From: Bacteroides propionicifaciens DSM 19291 = JCM 14649
GTDB lineage: Bacteria; Bacteroidota; Bacteroidia; Bacteroidales; Bacteroidaceae
Length of the DNA stretch: 64,000 nt
Reading direction: 5' to 3'
Assembly (NCBI RefSeq): GCF_000375405.1
Contig: NZ_AQWS01000017.1
Span: 1-64,000 of the forward strand
Below the pieces are notes generated by a model that was given only the letters and a program-made list of their open reading frames with translations, ran no database searches and was not told the origin of the DNA. The translations under genes and the position numbers were made by a program. This document shows, piece by piece, positions 17,201 through 25,294 of this stretch. Position 1 is the first letter of the stretch, and each line of letters opens with the position of its first letter.

Positions 17201-19999
17201 TGATCGATCTAGAAGGCTGTTTTCTGAATACACTTTACCTTTAAGGGTGTAAACATCCACAAAAAGTCGAACATCCTTTTCAGCTGATCCGAAATAAACA
17301 ACAGCAGGTTCAGTTTTACTAAACGTGTTTTTCTCTACATATAACCACTCCCCTTTATCAACAGGAACAGCAGTTTCTTTTTTGGAGAATGCTTGGAAGT
17401 AATTGCTACTACTCATCTTGCCATCTTCTCCATAAACAGACAAGACATAGCTATCCACGGGTAAAAATGCGAGGTCAACAACTTCTTTGTTTTCGGTATC
17501 AAACGATCCTTTTAAAAGGGGCTCTTGTTTTTCGTACTCATCGGTTTGCTTAAACAACTTATACTCACCTTTTGCCTCAACAGAAGTGCCGTCATTGTTT
17601 TGAGCAGCAAAACTAAGTACTAAAGGAACATTCAAGTCGATCACAGCGGGTAGACTCGCAAATACACGATAAGGAGCCTCCGACACATAGAAATTAGTTT
17701 GTTCTTCGTGTGTTTCGCCATCGGCCGAAACGAGTTTAACCTTTACCTGATATGACCCCTGCATATCTTTTAGAGTCGAAACTTCTAATGCAAAGTTACC
17801 ATCTGAGTCAATAACCAGCCCATCTTTAATCGAAACTTCGGATGCTCTTGGTTTAATAAAATGACAAGGGATAATTCTTGATTTACCTTGACTATAGTCA
17901 TAGAGAGATACTTCTGCCTCAAGTTTAGCATTGGTCAACATAGACTGACTAAAACTCTCTACCCTACCACGTAGTGTAACGGTATCACCCCCTTTGTAAG
18001 CGCCTTCAATAGGAAGAAAACTTAGGGCAAAGGTTGGCCTTTTATACTCTTCAACCATTATGGTCTGCTGATTCCCTTGCTCATTAGCGATTGTTAAGCT
18101 TACATTTCCATATAACATGGAAGTTGGCAATTGTACCTGAGTAGTAAAAGAACCAAAATCAGTTGTTTCAAATGCAAAATCACCAACAACCAGCGAAGAG
18201 TTATCGCGGACATTCATTGTCCCCTTATAGTTAGGAACTACACGATACTTACCCGAAATAGAGTCTTGCTGATAGATATATCCCTTAACATAAACTCGTT
18301 GACCAGGTCTGTATAATCTTCGATCTGTAATTAAGTTATATGTTATCTTATCAGAATAAGGATTTTGCACTTTACTCTGAGCGTAAATCGTACGTTCATT
18401 ATCGTCGTAAATTGTTTGCCCGTTTACTTGTGCTAGAAGGCTTAAGTAAGTCTGAGGGTCAAAACTTTCGGGAACAACCCAAGAGGCACGACCGTTTTTG
18501 TCGGTTAATAGATTTGCAACTTGTTTTTTCTGACCTAAATTGTCTTTTGAAGAAGATAGTAATTTAATATCTACTCCTTCTACAGGTGCACCACTCAAAA
18601 TATCAACAGTAAAAAAGTCATAATCGTGGTTTTGAGAAGACTGTCTAATCAATGTTGTGTTTTGAACAGTAACCAACTGATAAGATTTATCTTCACTTTT
18701 ATCTGTATAAAAGGCTATAACATAAAGACCTTCAGTTGGCGTAGAAATATTCAAGGTTGTATCGTTGACCAATTTATGGTCTTTGGTATAAATATCATTC
18801 AACACTAAATCATCAATTAGCTTGGTATTATTAACCAAAAAGTCTTTAGATGATTCCTTCTTGTCCAATTGCTCTTGTATATTATTAAGCTTTAGAGAAG
18901 AATCACCAGTCCATAGATATAGATTGATATTTGCCTTGTTGATATTCTTATATCTCAGCGTGGCTATTATATTTTCATTGGTATGGGCATGTTTTCTTAT
19001 AGTTAGCGAAGCAGCAGGTGCTTTAATGCGCTCAATAATATCACTAAGTATCTCTATCCTTGCATACTTAGGATATTTCTTAATGTAAGACTCCGCCTGT
19101 TGAATCATGTCAGGATAATTCAGATTGGAATTAACTCGCTGAGAAAGCAGTAAGTTCATTTTTACAGCTACAGCCTCAACCACCAATTCGGAACTATGAT
19201 TTTGCTCAATGAGCTCATCTATACGATCAAGCTTTTTACTAAAATCGAACCTAAAGTTTCTATCCGAGGTAAACCCATCCAGCTCAAGAAGCAACACACC
19301 ATCGGAGTTTTTATGATATAAATCGATAGTGGTATCTCTCAAGTCTGAAGCTAAGTTTTCTCTCCATCCTGGACCGTAAGGATAGCTATTTAAAGTATTC
19401 AGCGTGAATGTATAAATCACATGATATAAGTCGTGATTAAAGTATTTTCCAAAGTCATGAATCTCTATAAAAGGAATATAGTCTTTGGCCGACTTAGTGA
19501 GTAAAAATTCCGAATCCACAAAAATAGCATCATACAAATCATTGATTCGTGTTTGGTACTGATTGACCGTCCACTGATCGATGTCGTCGGAAGGTTTTTC
19601 GGAGGCCTCAATGTCAGTAAGCTCATTAAACTTGTACCGATTATTATTAAAGTAATTCAGATAGTTTGAAAACAGAATAGCCGAAATAATTGCTTTTTGA
19701 TCGGGAGTGTCTACCCCTGCAAGCCACTCTTCGAGTTCTTCAATATTCTTCTTTGTGTCACTGTAGCCAAGGCTCATACTTTGCTCAGCCTTGAGATAGG
19801 TAGCTTTGAAATAGTGCCCTATATCTCTCTTACCTTTAGCTTTATCTTGAATTTTAGAAAGTATATCAATCCCAGTCTTAGGTAAACCTTGTTCTACGGA
19901 TGATTCATACTTAGCCCATAACTTTTTAAATGAGCTTGTAAAAGCCATAGTGCTTAAAGCTACTACCCCAATTACAATTAATGATAACCATTTCTTCAT
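14294..19999 (-). CDS. Bacterial alpha-2-macroglobulin family protein without thioester
   Basis: This is a 1901-residue secreted protein of the bacterial alpha-2-macroglobulin family, thought to trap proteases in the periplasm. A signal peptide covers residues 1-20. A helical N-terminal region (about 25-330) typical of Bacteroidetes members precedes the macroglobulin domains. The MG2 domain holds DRRLYRPGQRVYVKG near 560-575; a Q/A-rich bait-like linker (GAVNAAPQAVMEESAADAG) is near 1115-1140; the A2M domain has QLTKWNVQVYAHNKD near 1185; and a terpenoid-cyclase-like helical domain follows (1360-1650). No CxEQ thioester is present: the expected place reads WMSSSVSSLSLSNKL near 1370. The usual partner pbpC is not adjacent. 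It is monocistronic with its own terminator. Confidence 0.9.
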   Translation of the reverse strand: MKKWLSLIVIGVVALSTMAFTSSFKKLWAKYESSVEQGLPKTGIDILSKIQDKAKGKRDIGHYFKATYLKAEQSMSLGYSDTKKNIEELEEWLAGVDTPDQKAIISAILFSNYLNYFNNNRYKFNELTDIEASEKPSDDIDQWTVNQYQTRINDLYDAIFVDSEFLLTKSAKDYIPFIEIHDFGKYFNHDLYHVIYTFTLNTLNSYPYGPGWRENLASDLRDTTIDLYHKNSDGVLLLELDGFTSDRNFRFDFSKKLDRIDELIEQNHSSELVVEAVAVKMNLLLSQRVNSNLNYPDMIQQAESYIKKYPKYARIEILSDIIERIKAPAASLTIRKHAHTNENIIATLRYKNINKANINLYLWTGDSSLKLNNIQEQLDKKESSKDFLVNNTKLIDDLVLNDIYTKDHKLVNDTTLNISTPTEGLYVIAFYTDKSEDKSYQLVTVQNTTLIRQSSQNHDYDFFTVDILSGAPVEGVDIKLLSSSKDNLGQKKQVANLLTDKNGRASWVVPESFDPQTYLSLLAQVNGQTIYDDNERTIYAQSKVQNPYSDKITYNLITDRRLYRPGQRVYVKGYIYQQDSISGKYRVVPNYKGTMNVRDNSSLVVGDFAFETTDFGSFTTQVQLPTSMLYGNVSLTIANEQGNQQTIMVEEYKRPTFALSFLPIEGAYKGGDTVTLRGRVESFSQSMLTNAKLEAEVSLYDYSQGKSRIIPCHFIKPRASEVSIKDGLVIDSDGNFALEVSTLKDMQGSYQVKVKLVSADGETHEEQTNFYVSEAPYRVFASLPAVIDLNVPLVLSFAAQNNDGTSVEAKGEYKLFKQTDEYEKQEPLLKGSFDTENKEVVDLAFLPVDSYVLSVYGEDGKMSSSNYFQAFSKKETAVPVDKGEWLYVEKNTFSKTEPAVVYFGSAEKDVRLFVDVYTLKGKVYSENSLLDRSYTKLALPFSQAYRSGAVVVFTYYKNHRLYTRRVSLTLDAKEENLSLSWLTFRDKINAGAKQEWILQVLDAQSRPVTDVELLALMYDASLDELTPAYMRGESRFDFNNASLPSVDVYSSARNYKNTIYSKFAFDQNPKSIPEYSFDKFFFFEQYKPRVMIRGMSRAKVSFDGEDRQYDELSEAVVTGAVNAAPQAVMEESAADAGAMNQAGATTAIRSNFDETAFFKPTLSTDKNGKVKISFTSPEQLTKWNVQVYAHNKDMIVGYSDKIAFTERKFAILMNTPRFIRQGDKVTLSSILKNAYPTSLESSVELVLFDPVTDKQIAKFKQAVAVKANSESTVSFELPMLSDRSEVGIRILANAGKHSDGEQYVIPILSNIEPFISGKSIIEIKPGQKTVDLSDLFGNNAKTAKNKEVLVEFTSNPLWFTVDPILRTWMSSSVSSLSLSNKLAVSSVAYELWKSNPEFIKSFTKDNSFKSFDNNAQFRTILNQETPWAAMPANQENTISMFQREVVINTSQLQLRGYLDQLKALQGADGGFAWYENMDSSVRVTLLVVQNLFDYSHSTGVDAANASLASEMIDSGLNYLYATLFRAEYIKDIVMPSVAQMQVVVLGLNQKLKFSQEQKKQNELIVSLLPTVLKDGSLMQRALALQLAVSGGHKKLANSFQSSLIEYLYDDATSDGVYFAGIQFDKLPLYEQLNTHIAAMKALEHWQSDEQRLNDMKFWLAAKLNNEKVYNEFTAGAAISAIGMDSQKTKANTERLTIKLGKEELVVDAKKPFVKQTIRVDQTTPEMVLDKTGNQVVWGRIIGKYYAPITDVKSSGSTIQVDTKYYLEQVVNGKKELKPITEKTILQAGDVLVSRVNFKLERDIDYVQITDSRAGNLEPTVTNSGYRWNSLLRGRQFIASYTSVRDASTQYFFYSLEKGSYVLENRSFVVRGGQYQTGTVTIQSAYSPELSGYSGSQVIDSK

Positions 20000-20094
20000 A
20001 TCTATTGTATTTCGTATTCCTATTTAATTCAGCTTATAGCAAATAAAATCTTACTACTAAGATACTCAATTTTGTATATTAGTAGTGTATCTAT

Positions 20095-20139
20095 ACAATA
20101 AACCCCTCAAGAGTCAATATATTTCGTCTTGAGGGGTTT
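20095..20139 (-). terminator. Terminator of pepD
   Basis: The stem AAACCCCTCAAGA (20100-20112) pairs perfectly with TCTTGAGGGGTTT (20127-20139), with a 14-nt loop. On the minus strand TTTATTG follows. It sits 20 bp after the pepD stop. Confidence 0.75.
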
Positions 20140-20158
20140 GTTTAATCTTTATTAAGTA

Positions 20159-21619
20159 TTACTTCTTTACAGGAACTGCTTCAAGTGAAGCAACAAGTAA
20201 ATCGTAAAATTTAGCTACAGAATCAATATGAACACGCTCAGCAGGTGAATGCGGAGACTCCATAGAGGGTCCAAATGAGATCATATCTAGTTCAGGCTCA
20301 ACAGCACCGATAATACCACATTCTAGACCTGCGTGGATCACTCTAACATCAGGTTCTTTATTGAATAGTTTATGGTAAACATCGGTCATAGTCTTTAGGA
20401 TTGGAGACTTTACATTTGGGTTCCATCCTGAATATGAACCCGAAAGTTCAATCTTCATTCCAGCCATACCAAAACAAGACTCAATCATCGTTGCCAAGTA
20501 TTCTTTCATCGTGTCTGAAGAACTTCTTGTAAGTGAGTTAATTTCGGCTTTACCGTCTTTAATTTCAACAATTGCCATATTAGTAGAGGTCTCTACCGTA
20601 TCTTGAATAGTTGGAATCATACGAAGAACACCATTAGGGCAAGCAAATATAGCTGAGATTAGGTTGTCTTGAATTTCAGTTGGAACAATACCCTTAGGGA
20701 GTTTTGTATCGACAACAGAGAGTGTAATCGGAGTTTCTATTGCACCAAACTCTACATTGAATAGATTCTCACAATGTTTAGCAAGCTCTTTAAGCTCTTC
20801 TAAGTTTTCTTTTTGGATGGTTAGTACAACATGTGCTTCACGAGGAATTGCATTTCTCATGTTTCCACCTTGCCAAGAAGAGAGGCAAGCATCGAGTGCA
20901 GCTACTGCCTCACGCACAAAACGAACCATTAATTTATTGGCATTTGCACGACCAGTGTTTATTTCTAAACCAGAGTGACCTCCACGTAGTCCTTTAAGGA
21001 TTACCTCAACAGCAACATCGTCTAAGTCGGGTTCAATGTCTTTATATTGCAAAGAAGCTGTAATATCTACACCCCCAGCACAACCTATATATAGGTCACC
21101 TTCAGTCTCAGAGTCAAGATTTAGAAGGATATCACCTTGAATGGTATCTTTTTTCAACCCGAAAGCTCCTACCATACCTGTTTCTTCGTCAGTAGTTATT
21201 AAAACTTCGAGTGGACCATGTTTAAGATCTTTTGATTCTAGTACAGCCATTGCAGCAGCAACACCCATACCATTATCGGCACCTAGAGTTGTTCCATTGG
21301 CTCTAACCCAATCACCATCTATGATAGTTTCGATAGGGTCTTTCTCAAAATCGTGAACTGTATCGTTATTCTTTTGAGGAACCATATCCATATGACCTTG
21401 AAGAATTACTCCACAGCGATTTTCCATCCCTGCTGTAGCAGGCTTACGGATAATAACATTGCCTATTTCGTCTGAGAAAGACTCAAGGCCCAAGTTTTTA
21501 CCAAAAGAGATTAAGTATTCTCTTACCTGTTCAACATGTCCTGATGGACGTGGAATCTGAGTCAAAGCATGAAAATGCTTCCAAACTTCTTTAGGACTTA
21601 AAGCTAGTATTGTCTTCAT
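20159..21619 (-). CDS. pepD: Aminoacyl-histidine dipeptidase (PepD, M20 family)
   Basis: This 486-residue cytosolic zinc dipeptidase of family M20C cleaves Xaa-His and other dipeptides. Visible metal and catalytic motifs are GHMDMV (His76), LGADNGMG (Asp115, bridging), TDEETGM (Glu145 as general base, Glu146 as ligand), then a lid domain (GLRGGHSGLEIN, about 210-225) and a C-terminal HAGLECG motif. Length matches PepD (485). The start overlaps the last 29 bp of the upstream flippase-like gene, so the two genes are probably co-transcribed. Its own terminator follows. Confidence 0.93.
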   Translation of the reverse strand: MKTILALSPKEVWKHFHALTQIPRPSGHVEQVREYLISFGKNLGLESFSDEIGNVIIRKPATAGMENRCGVILQGHMDMVPQKNNDTVHDFEKDPIETIIDGDWVRANGTTLGADNGMGVAAAMAVLESKDLKHGPLEVLITTDEETGMVGAFGLKKDTIQGDILLNLDSETEGDLYIGCAGGVDITASLQYKDIEPDLDDVAVEVILKGLRGGHSGLEINTGRANANKLMVRFVREAVAALDACLSSWQGGNMRNAIPREAHVVLTIQKENLEELKELAKHCENLFNVEFGAIETPITLSVVDTKLPKGIVPTEIQDNLISAIFACPNGVLRMIPTIQDTVETSTNMAIVEIKDGKAEINSLTRSSSDTMKEYLATMIESCFGMAGMKIELSGSYSGWNPNVKSPILKTMTDVYHKLFNKEPDVRVIHAGLECGIIGAVEPELDMISFGPSMESPHSPAERVHIDSVAKFYDLLVASLEAVPVKK

Positions 21620-22607
21620 TGTTTAATAGTTTTTTATTGGATAAGGGTAGAGCCACAAATCCATAGGTTCCTAACAAAACTACTAAAAACGATTGAATAG
21701 TATGTACAATAAGTGCAAATATTCCTGCATTAGCTGTACTTATGCCATAAATGGTCATTAGCGTAATTACTACAAAGTGCCAAGGCCCCGCTCCATTGGG
21801 GGTTGGGACTACTACAGCAAAGCTACCAACAATAAAAAGAGCTAAGCCAGCAAGTGGACCTAAATCGGATGTAAAGGGAAAGCAGAAGAAAGTCAGATAA
21901 AAATGAAGGAAATAGCAACTCCAAATAAGCACGGAAAACAATATATATAGACCTCCGTTTTTCATTTTTACTAGTGCAATCATCCCTTCCCACATGTTGA
22001 TAAGTATTCGTTTTATGCGTCCCATCAGAGCAAGTTTACGTACAAAGAAAAAAAGCACTCCCACAACGCCGATAATACCCAATAGTGAAAGATAAAAGAA
22101 CTTACTTTTCAAGAGATCTTCGTAAGGAATCACAAAACCTGTCTCATTAAAAAAGTTGATAAAGTAACCACCTTGAAGAATTACGGCCAGTACTAAAATT
22201 AGGATAGCACAAAAGCTGTCGACCATTCGCTCCGCAACAACACTTCCAAACGACTTACTAAAGGATATTCCATCGTATTTTGACAATACGCCGCAACGTG
22301 TAAACTCGCCTAACCTAGGGACAACAAGATTCACTGCATAGGAGGTGAATATAGCGTAAATTGCATTGCTCTTTTTGGGTTTTACTCCAAGTGGCTCCAA
22401 CGCCAACACCCAGCGTAGCCCACGAATAATGTGACTAAGTAGGCCAAAAAAGAGTGAAGCGATCATCCAAGACCATTTCGTCTGGGTCTTGAGAACATCC
22501 CAAACTTCATCAAAATCTAAATCTCGATAAATCCACCCTATAATCCCAATACCCAAACAAAAGGGCAATAGAACCTGAAGAACATGCTTGAAGCTTATTT
22601 TATTCAT
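21591..22607 (-). CDS. Flippase-like/lysylphosphatidylglycerol synthase transmembrane protein
   Basis: This 338-residue protein has about eight membrane helices and belongs to the family of the MprF N-terminal flippase region (UPF0104/LPG_synthase_TM). Typical marks are FGLLSHIIRGLRW near 55-67, VPRLGEFTRCGVL near 95-108, ERMVDSF near 125 and PTPNGAGPWHF near 268-278. No C-terminal aminoacyl transferase domain is present, so it should not be called a synthase. A role in lipid or polyprenol-linked substrate flipping is likely but unproven. It overlaps pepD by 29 bp, and a minus-strand -7 box TAGTTTTG lies at 22633-22626. Confidence 0.82.
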   Translation of the reverse strand: MNKISFKHVLQVLLPFCLGIGIIGWIYRDLDFDEVWDVLKTQTKWSWMIASLFFGLLSHIIRGLRWVLALEPLGVKPKKSNAIYAIFTSYAVNLVVPRLGEFTRCGVLSKYDGISFSKSFGSVVAERMVDSFCAILILVLAVILQGGYFINFFNETGFVIPYEDLLKSKFFYLSLLGIIGVVGVLFFFVRKLALMGRIKRILINMWEGMIALVKMKNGGLYILFSVLIWSCYFLHFYLTFFCFPFTSDLGPLAGLALFIVGSFAVVVPTPNGAGPWHFVVITLMTIYGISTANAGIFALIVHTIQSFLVVLLGTYGFVALPLSNKKLLNNEDNTSFKS

Positions 22608-22972
22608 TTTTCAACTATGAGTTGACAAAACTACTTATTTTATAAGAATTATGCGAAAGACCAACCAAGTTAGATGGAAATAAAAAAACGACCTACTCGT
22701 TTACCTGCTCCGAGCTACTGACTTTGACCATGCGAGTAGGTCGAACCATACTAAACAGTATATCCTTTAAAAGGATAATAAAAGGCTATGGGAACCATAA
22801 ATAATTAAGACTGAGAAAATAATTAATTCCCAAACATTTAGAGAAGACTCTAGCTTAAGAATATCCAGCTGGGTAGCTAATATTAAGCCAAGACCTAAAT
22901 GGCTGTGTAATAAACTTAAGCTCACAATAAAGATAAAAAGAGCTAATATTTAATTTTTGGCTCGAATTAGCC
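22608..22972. other. Divergent intergenic region
   Basis: This stretch separates the flippase-like gene from rsmA. It holds the minus-strand -7 box at 22626-22633, the second 55-bp repeat (22690-22744) and a short perfect hairpin TATCCTTT/AAAGGATA near 22752-22768. No ORF or RNA family was recognised in the remaining 200 bp. Confidence 0.6.
22690..22744 (-). repeat. 55-bp interspersed repeat, copy 2
   Basis: This copy has the clearest inverted ends: CGACCTACTCG at the left and CGAGTAGGTCG at the right, perfect over 11 bp, enclosing the conserved CTCGGAGC (minus strand). It aligns without gaps to 327-381 and partially to 55350-55404. Confidence 0.6.
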
Positions 22973-22980
22973 TATCTTTG
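22973..22980 (+). promoter_or_regulatory. -7 box of rsmA
   Basis: TATCTTTG is 38 bp before the rsmA ATG. A TTTG occurs upstream but only 13 bp away, too close for a standard -33 element. Confidence 0.55.
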
Positions 22981-23018
22981 TCAATTAATAATAAACAGTT
23001 ATACCATAAAATTAGTAG

Positions 23019-23807
23019 ATGAAATTAGTCAAACCTAAGAAACATTTAGGGCAACACTTCCTAAAGGACCTTCAAATAGCTCGAGATATTGCAGACACGG
23101 TAGATCTTGTACCTGAATTACCAATCCTTGAAGTAGGCCCTGGAATGGGAGTACTTACCCAATATTTAATCCCTAAAAACAGACCCCTTCAAGTTGTAGA
23201 TTTAGATACTGAATCTATTGCCTACCTCAACGAAACCTTCAAAGAGTTAGAGGGCAAGGTTATTGAAGCTGATTTTTTGGCAATGGATTTGAACGAGTTG
23301 TTTGACGGTAAGCCCTTTGTACTGATCGGCAACTACCCCTACAATATCTCTAGTCAGATTTTCTTTAAAATGCTCGACTATAAAGAGCTTATACCACTAT
23401 GCTCGGGTATGATTCAAAAAGAGGTAGCCGAAAGAATTGCCTCTAAACCGGGTAAAAAAGCGTATGGCATTTTATCAGTACTAATCCAAGCTTGGTATGA
23501 TGTAGAATATTTATTCACCGTTAGTGAGGATGTATTTAATCCACCTCCTAAAGTGAAGAGTGCTGTAATCAGTATGAAAAGAAATAAGACTACTGATTTG
23601 GGCTGTGACCCTAAGCTTTTCAAGCGAATTGTTAAAGCAACATTTAATCAACGCAGAAAAACATTGCGTAATTCGATTAAACTAGTTTTAGGTAAAAACT
23701 CGCCAATTACAGCAGATCCTATTTTCATGAAAAGACCCGAGCAGTTGAGCGTTGCCGAATTTATAGACATCACCAACCGAGTAGCAAAAGAGCTAGCAAA
23801 CACATAA
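23019..23807 (+). CDS. rsmA: 16S rRNA dimethyladenosine transferase RsmA (KsgA)
   Basis: This 262-residue SAM-dependent methyltransferase dimethylates two adjacent adenosines in helix 45 of 16S rRNA late in 30S assembly. The order is HLGQHFLKD (9-17), the SAM loop LEVGPGMGVLT (37-47), the acidic ribose-binding region VVDLDTE, the catalytic NYPY motif (105-108) and a C-terminal rRNA-binding helical domain with FNQRRKTLRNS. Length and motifs are standard. mgtE starts 48 bp downstream on the same strand, so an rsmA-mgtE operon is likely, an arrangement common in Bacteroides. Confidence 0.96.
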   Translation: MKLVKPKKHLGQHFLKDLQIARDIADTVDLVPELPILEVGPGMGVLTQYLIPKNRPLQVVDLDTESIAYLNETFKELEGKVIEADFLAMDLNELFDGKPFVLIGNYPYNISSQIFFKMLDYKELIPLCSGMIQKEVAERIASKPGKKAYGILSVLIQAWYDVEYLFTVSEDVFNPPPKVKSAVISMKRNKTTDLGCDPKLFKRIVKATFNQRRKTLRNSIKLVLGKNSPITADPIFMKRPEQLSVAEFIDITNRVAKELANT

Positions 23808-23855
23808 AGCTCAAACATAACACGAGTAGCTAAATAATTAAAAGGATTTTAAGTC

Positions 23856-25190
23856 GTGAACGAAGAAAAAGTAGACCATATCAAATCCTTGATCAAAGAG
23901 AAAGCTCAAGATCAAATTAAGGAGTATTTATCAGAACTTCACCCTGCTGATATAGCAGAGTTATTAAACGATCTGACTTCATCCGAATCAAAAGACATCT
24001 TCCGTTTACTCGATAACGAGGTAGCAGCAGACGTTTTGGTTGAGATGGATGACGATATGCGTAATGAGTTTCTGGAATTACTTCCTTCAGCAACGATCGC
24101 CAAACGCTTGATTGATCATATGGATACCGATGACGCAGTAGACTTAATGCGTGATCTTGATACCACAAAGCAAAGCGAAATTCTATCGCACATAGAAGAC
24201 GTCGAACAAGCAGGGAATATTGTTGACCTGCTTAAGTATGACGAACATACTGCCGGTGGACTTATGGCCACAGAGTTGGTTAAAGTCAACGAGAATCTCA
24301 GTATGCCCGAGTGTCTTAAAGAGATGCGTATGCAGGCTGAAGAACTCGACAACGTACACTATGTTTATGTTATCGACGACGATAACAGATTGCAAGGTGT
24401 TTTCCCTCTAAAAAAGGTGATAACTTCACCCTCTGTATCGAAGGTAAAGCACGTGATGAAAAAAGACCCCATATCGGTCAGGGTAGATACGCCCCTTGAG
24501 GAAGTAGCTCAGATTATTGAAAAATATGACTTAGTGGCATTACCTGTTGTCGATGGTATCGGAAGGCTTGAGGGCATTATCACCGTCGATGACGTGATGG
24601 ATGAAATTCGTGAACAAGCAGAGAAAGACTACCAGTTGGCTTCGGGTATCTCGCAAGACGTTGAAACTGACGACAACCTATTCAAACAAACCAGAGCAAG
24701 GCTGCCTTGGCTACTCATTGGTATGATTGGAGGAATGGGAAACTCAGTGTTAATTGAAGGATTCTCTTCAACACTAACAACCGAAATGTCTTATTACATA
24801 CCCTTAATCGGTGGTACAGGTGGTAACGTAGGAACACAGTCATCGGCATTGGTGGTACAAGGTCTAGCCAATAGCTCACTTAACTCAAAAGAAACTCTTA
24901 AACAAGTGACTCGAGAATCGGTTGTAGCGCTTGTCAATGCGACCATTATTTCGATGTTGGTATACATCTTTAACTTTTTTAGATTTGGACCAACAGCGGT
25001 AATCACCTACTCGGTTTCACTGAGCCTTTTTTCGGTAGTAATGTTTGCCTCTATTTTTGGAACTGTTGTCCCAATGACCCTAGAGAGATTGAAAATAGAC
25101 CCAGCAATTGCTACAGGACCTTTTATTTCAATTACCAACGATATTGTAGGAATGATGTTTTATCTGTTTTTAACACGATTACTATCATAA
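23856..25190 (+). CDS. mgtE: Magnesium transporter MgtE
   Basis: This 444-residue inner-membrane Mg2+ channel has a helical MgtE_N domain (about 5-125), two CBS domains (about 130-255) that sense cytosolic Mg2+, a plug helix and five membrane helices (about 280-444). The first helix region contains ARLPWLLIGMIGG; the pore motif PLIGGTGGNVGTQSSALVVQ is near 312-331, and the conserved Asp of TNDIVGMMFY is in the last helix. The start codon is GTG at 23856, chosen because it gives the normal family N-terminus (NEEKVDHIKSLI) and no ATG lies nearby upstream. It follows rsmA by 48 bp. Confidence 0.95.
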   Translation: MNEEKVDHIKSLIKEKAQDQIKEYLSELHPADIAELLNDLTSSESKDIFRLLDNEVAADVLVEMDDDMRNEFLELLPSATIAKRLIDHMDTDDAVDLMRDLDTTKQSEILSHIEDVEQAGNIVDLLKYDEHTAGGLMATELVKVNENLSMPECLKEMRMQAEELDNVHYVYVIDDDNRLQGVFPLKKVITSPSVSKVKHVMKKDPISVRVDTPLEEVAQIIEKYDLVALPVVDGIGRLEGIITVDDVMDEIREQAEKDYQLASGISQDVETDDNLFKQTRARLPWLLIGMIGGMGNSVLIEGFSSTLTTEMSYYIPLIGGTGGNVGTQSSALVVQGLANSSLNSKETLKQVTRESVVALVNATIISMLVYIFNFFRFGPTAVITYSVSLSLFSVVMFASIFGTVVPMTLERLKIDPAIATGPFISITNDIVGMMFYLFLTRLLS

Positions 25191-25294
25191 AATATTTATA
25201 TATTCACAGAAAATATCAAAACACTTGCTTTTAAGTAAACAAAGTAAAAATTTAACTATAGGCTTTAGACCTAAATTATCTAAATAATTGTACA

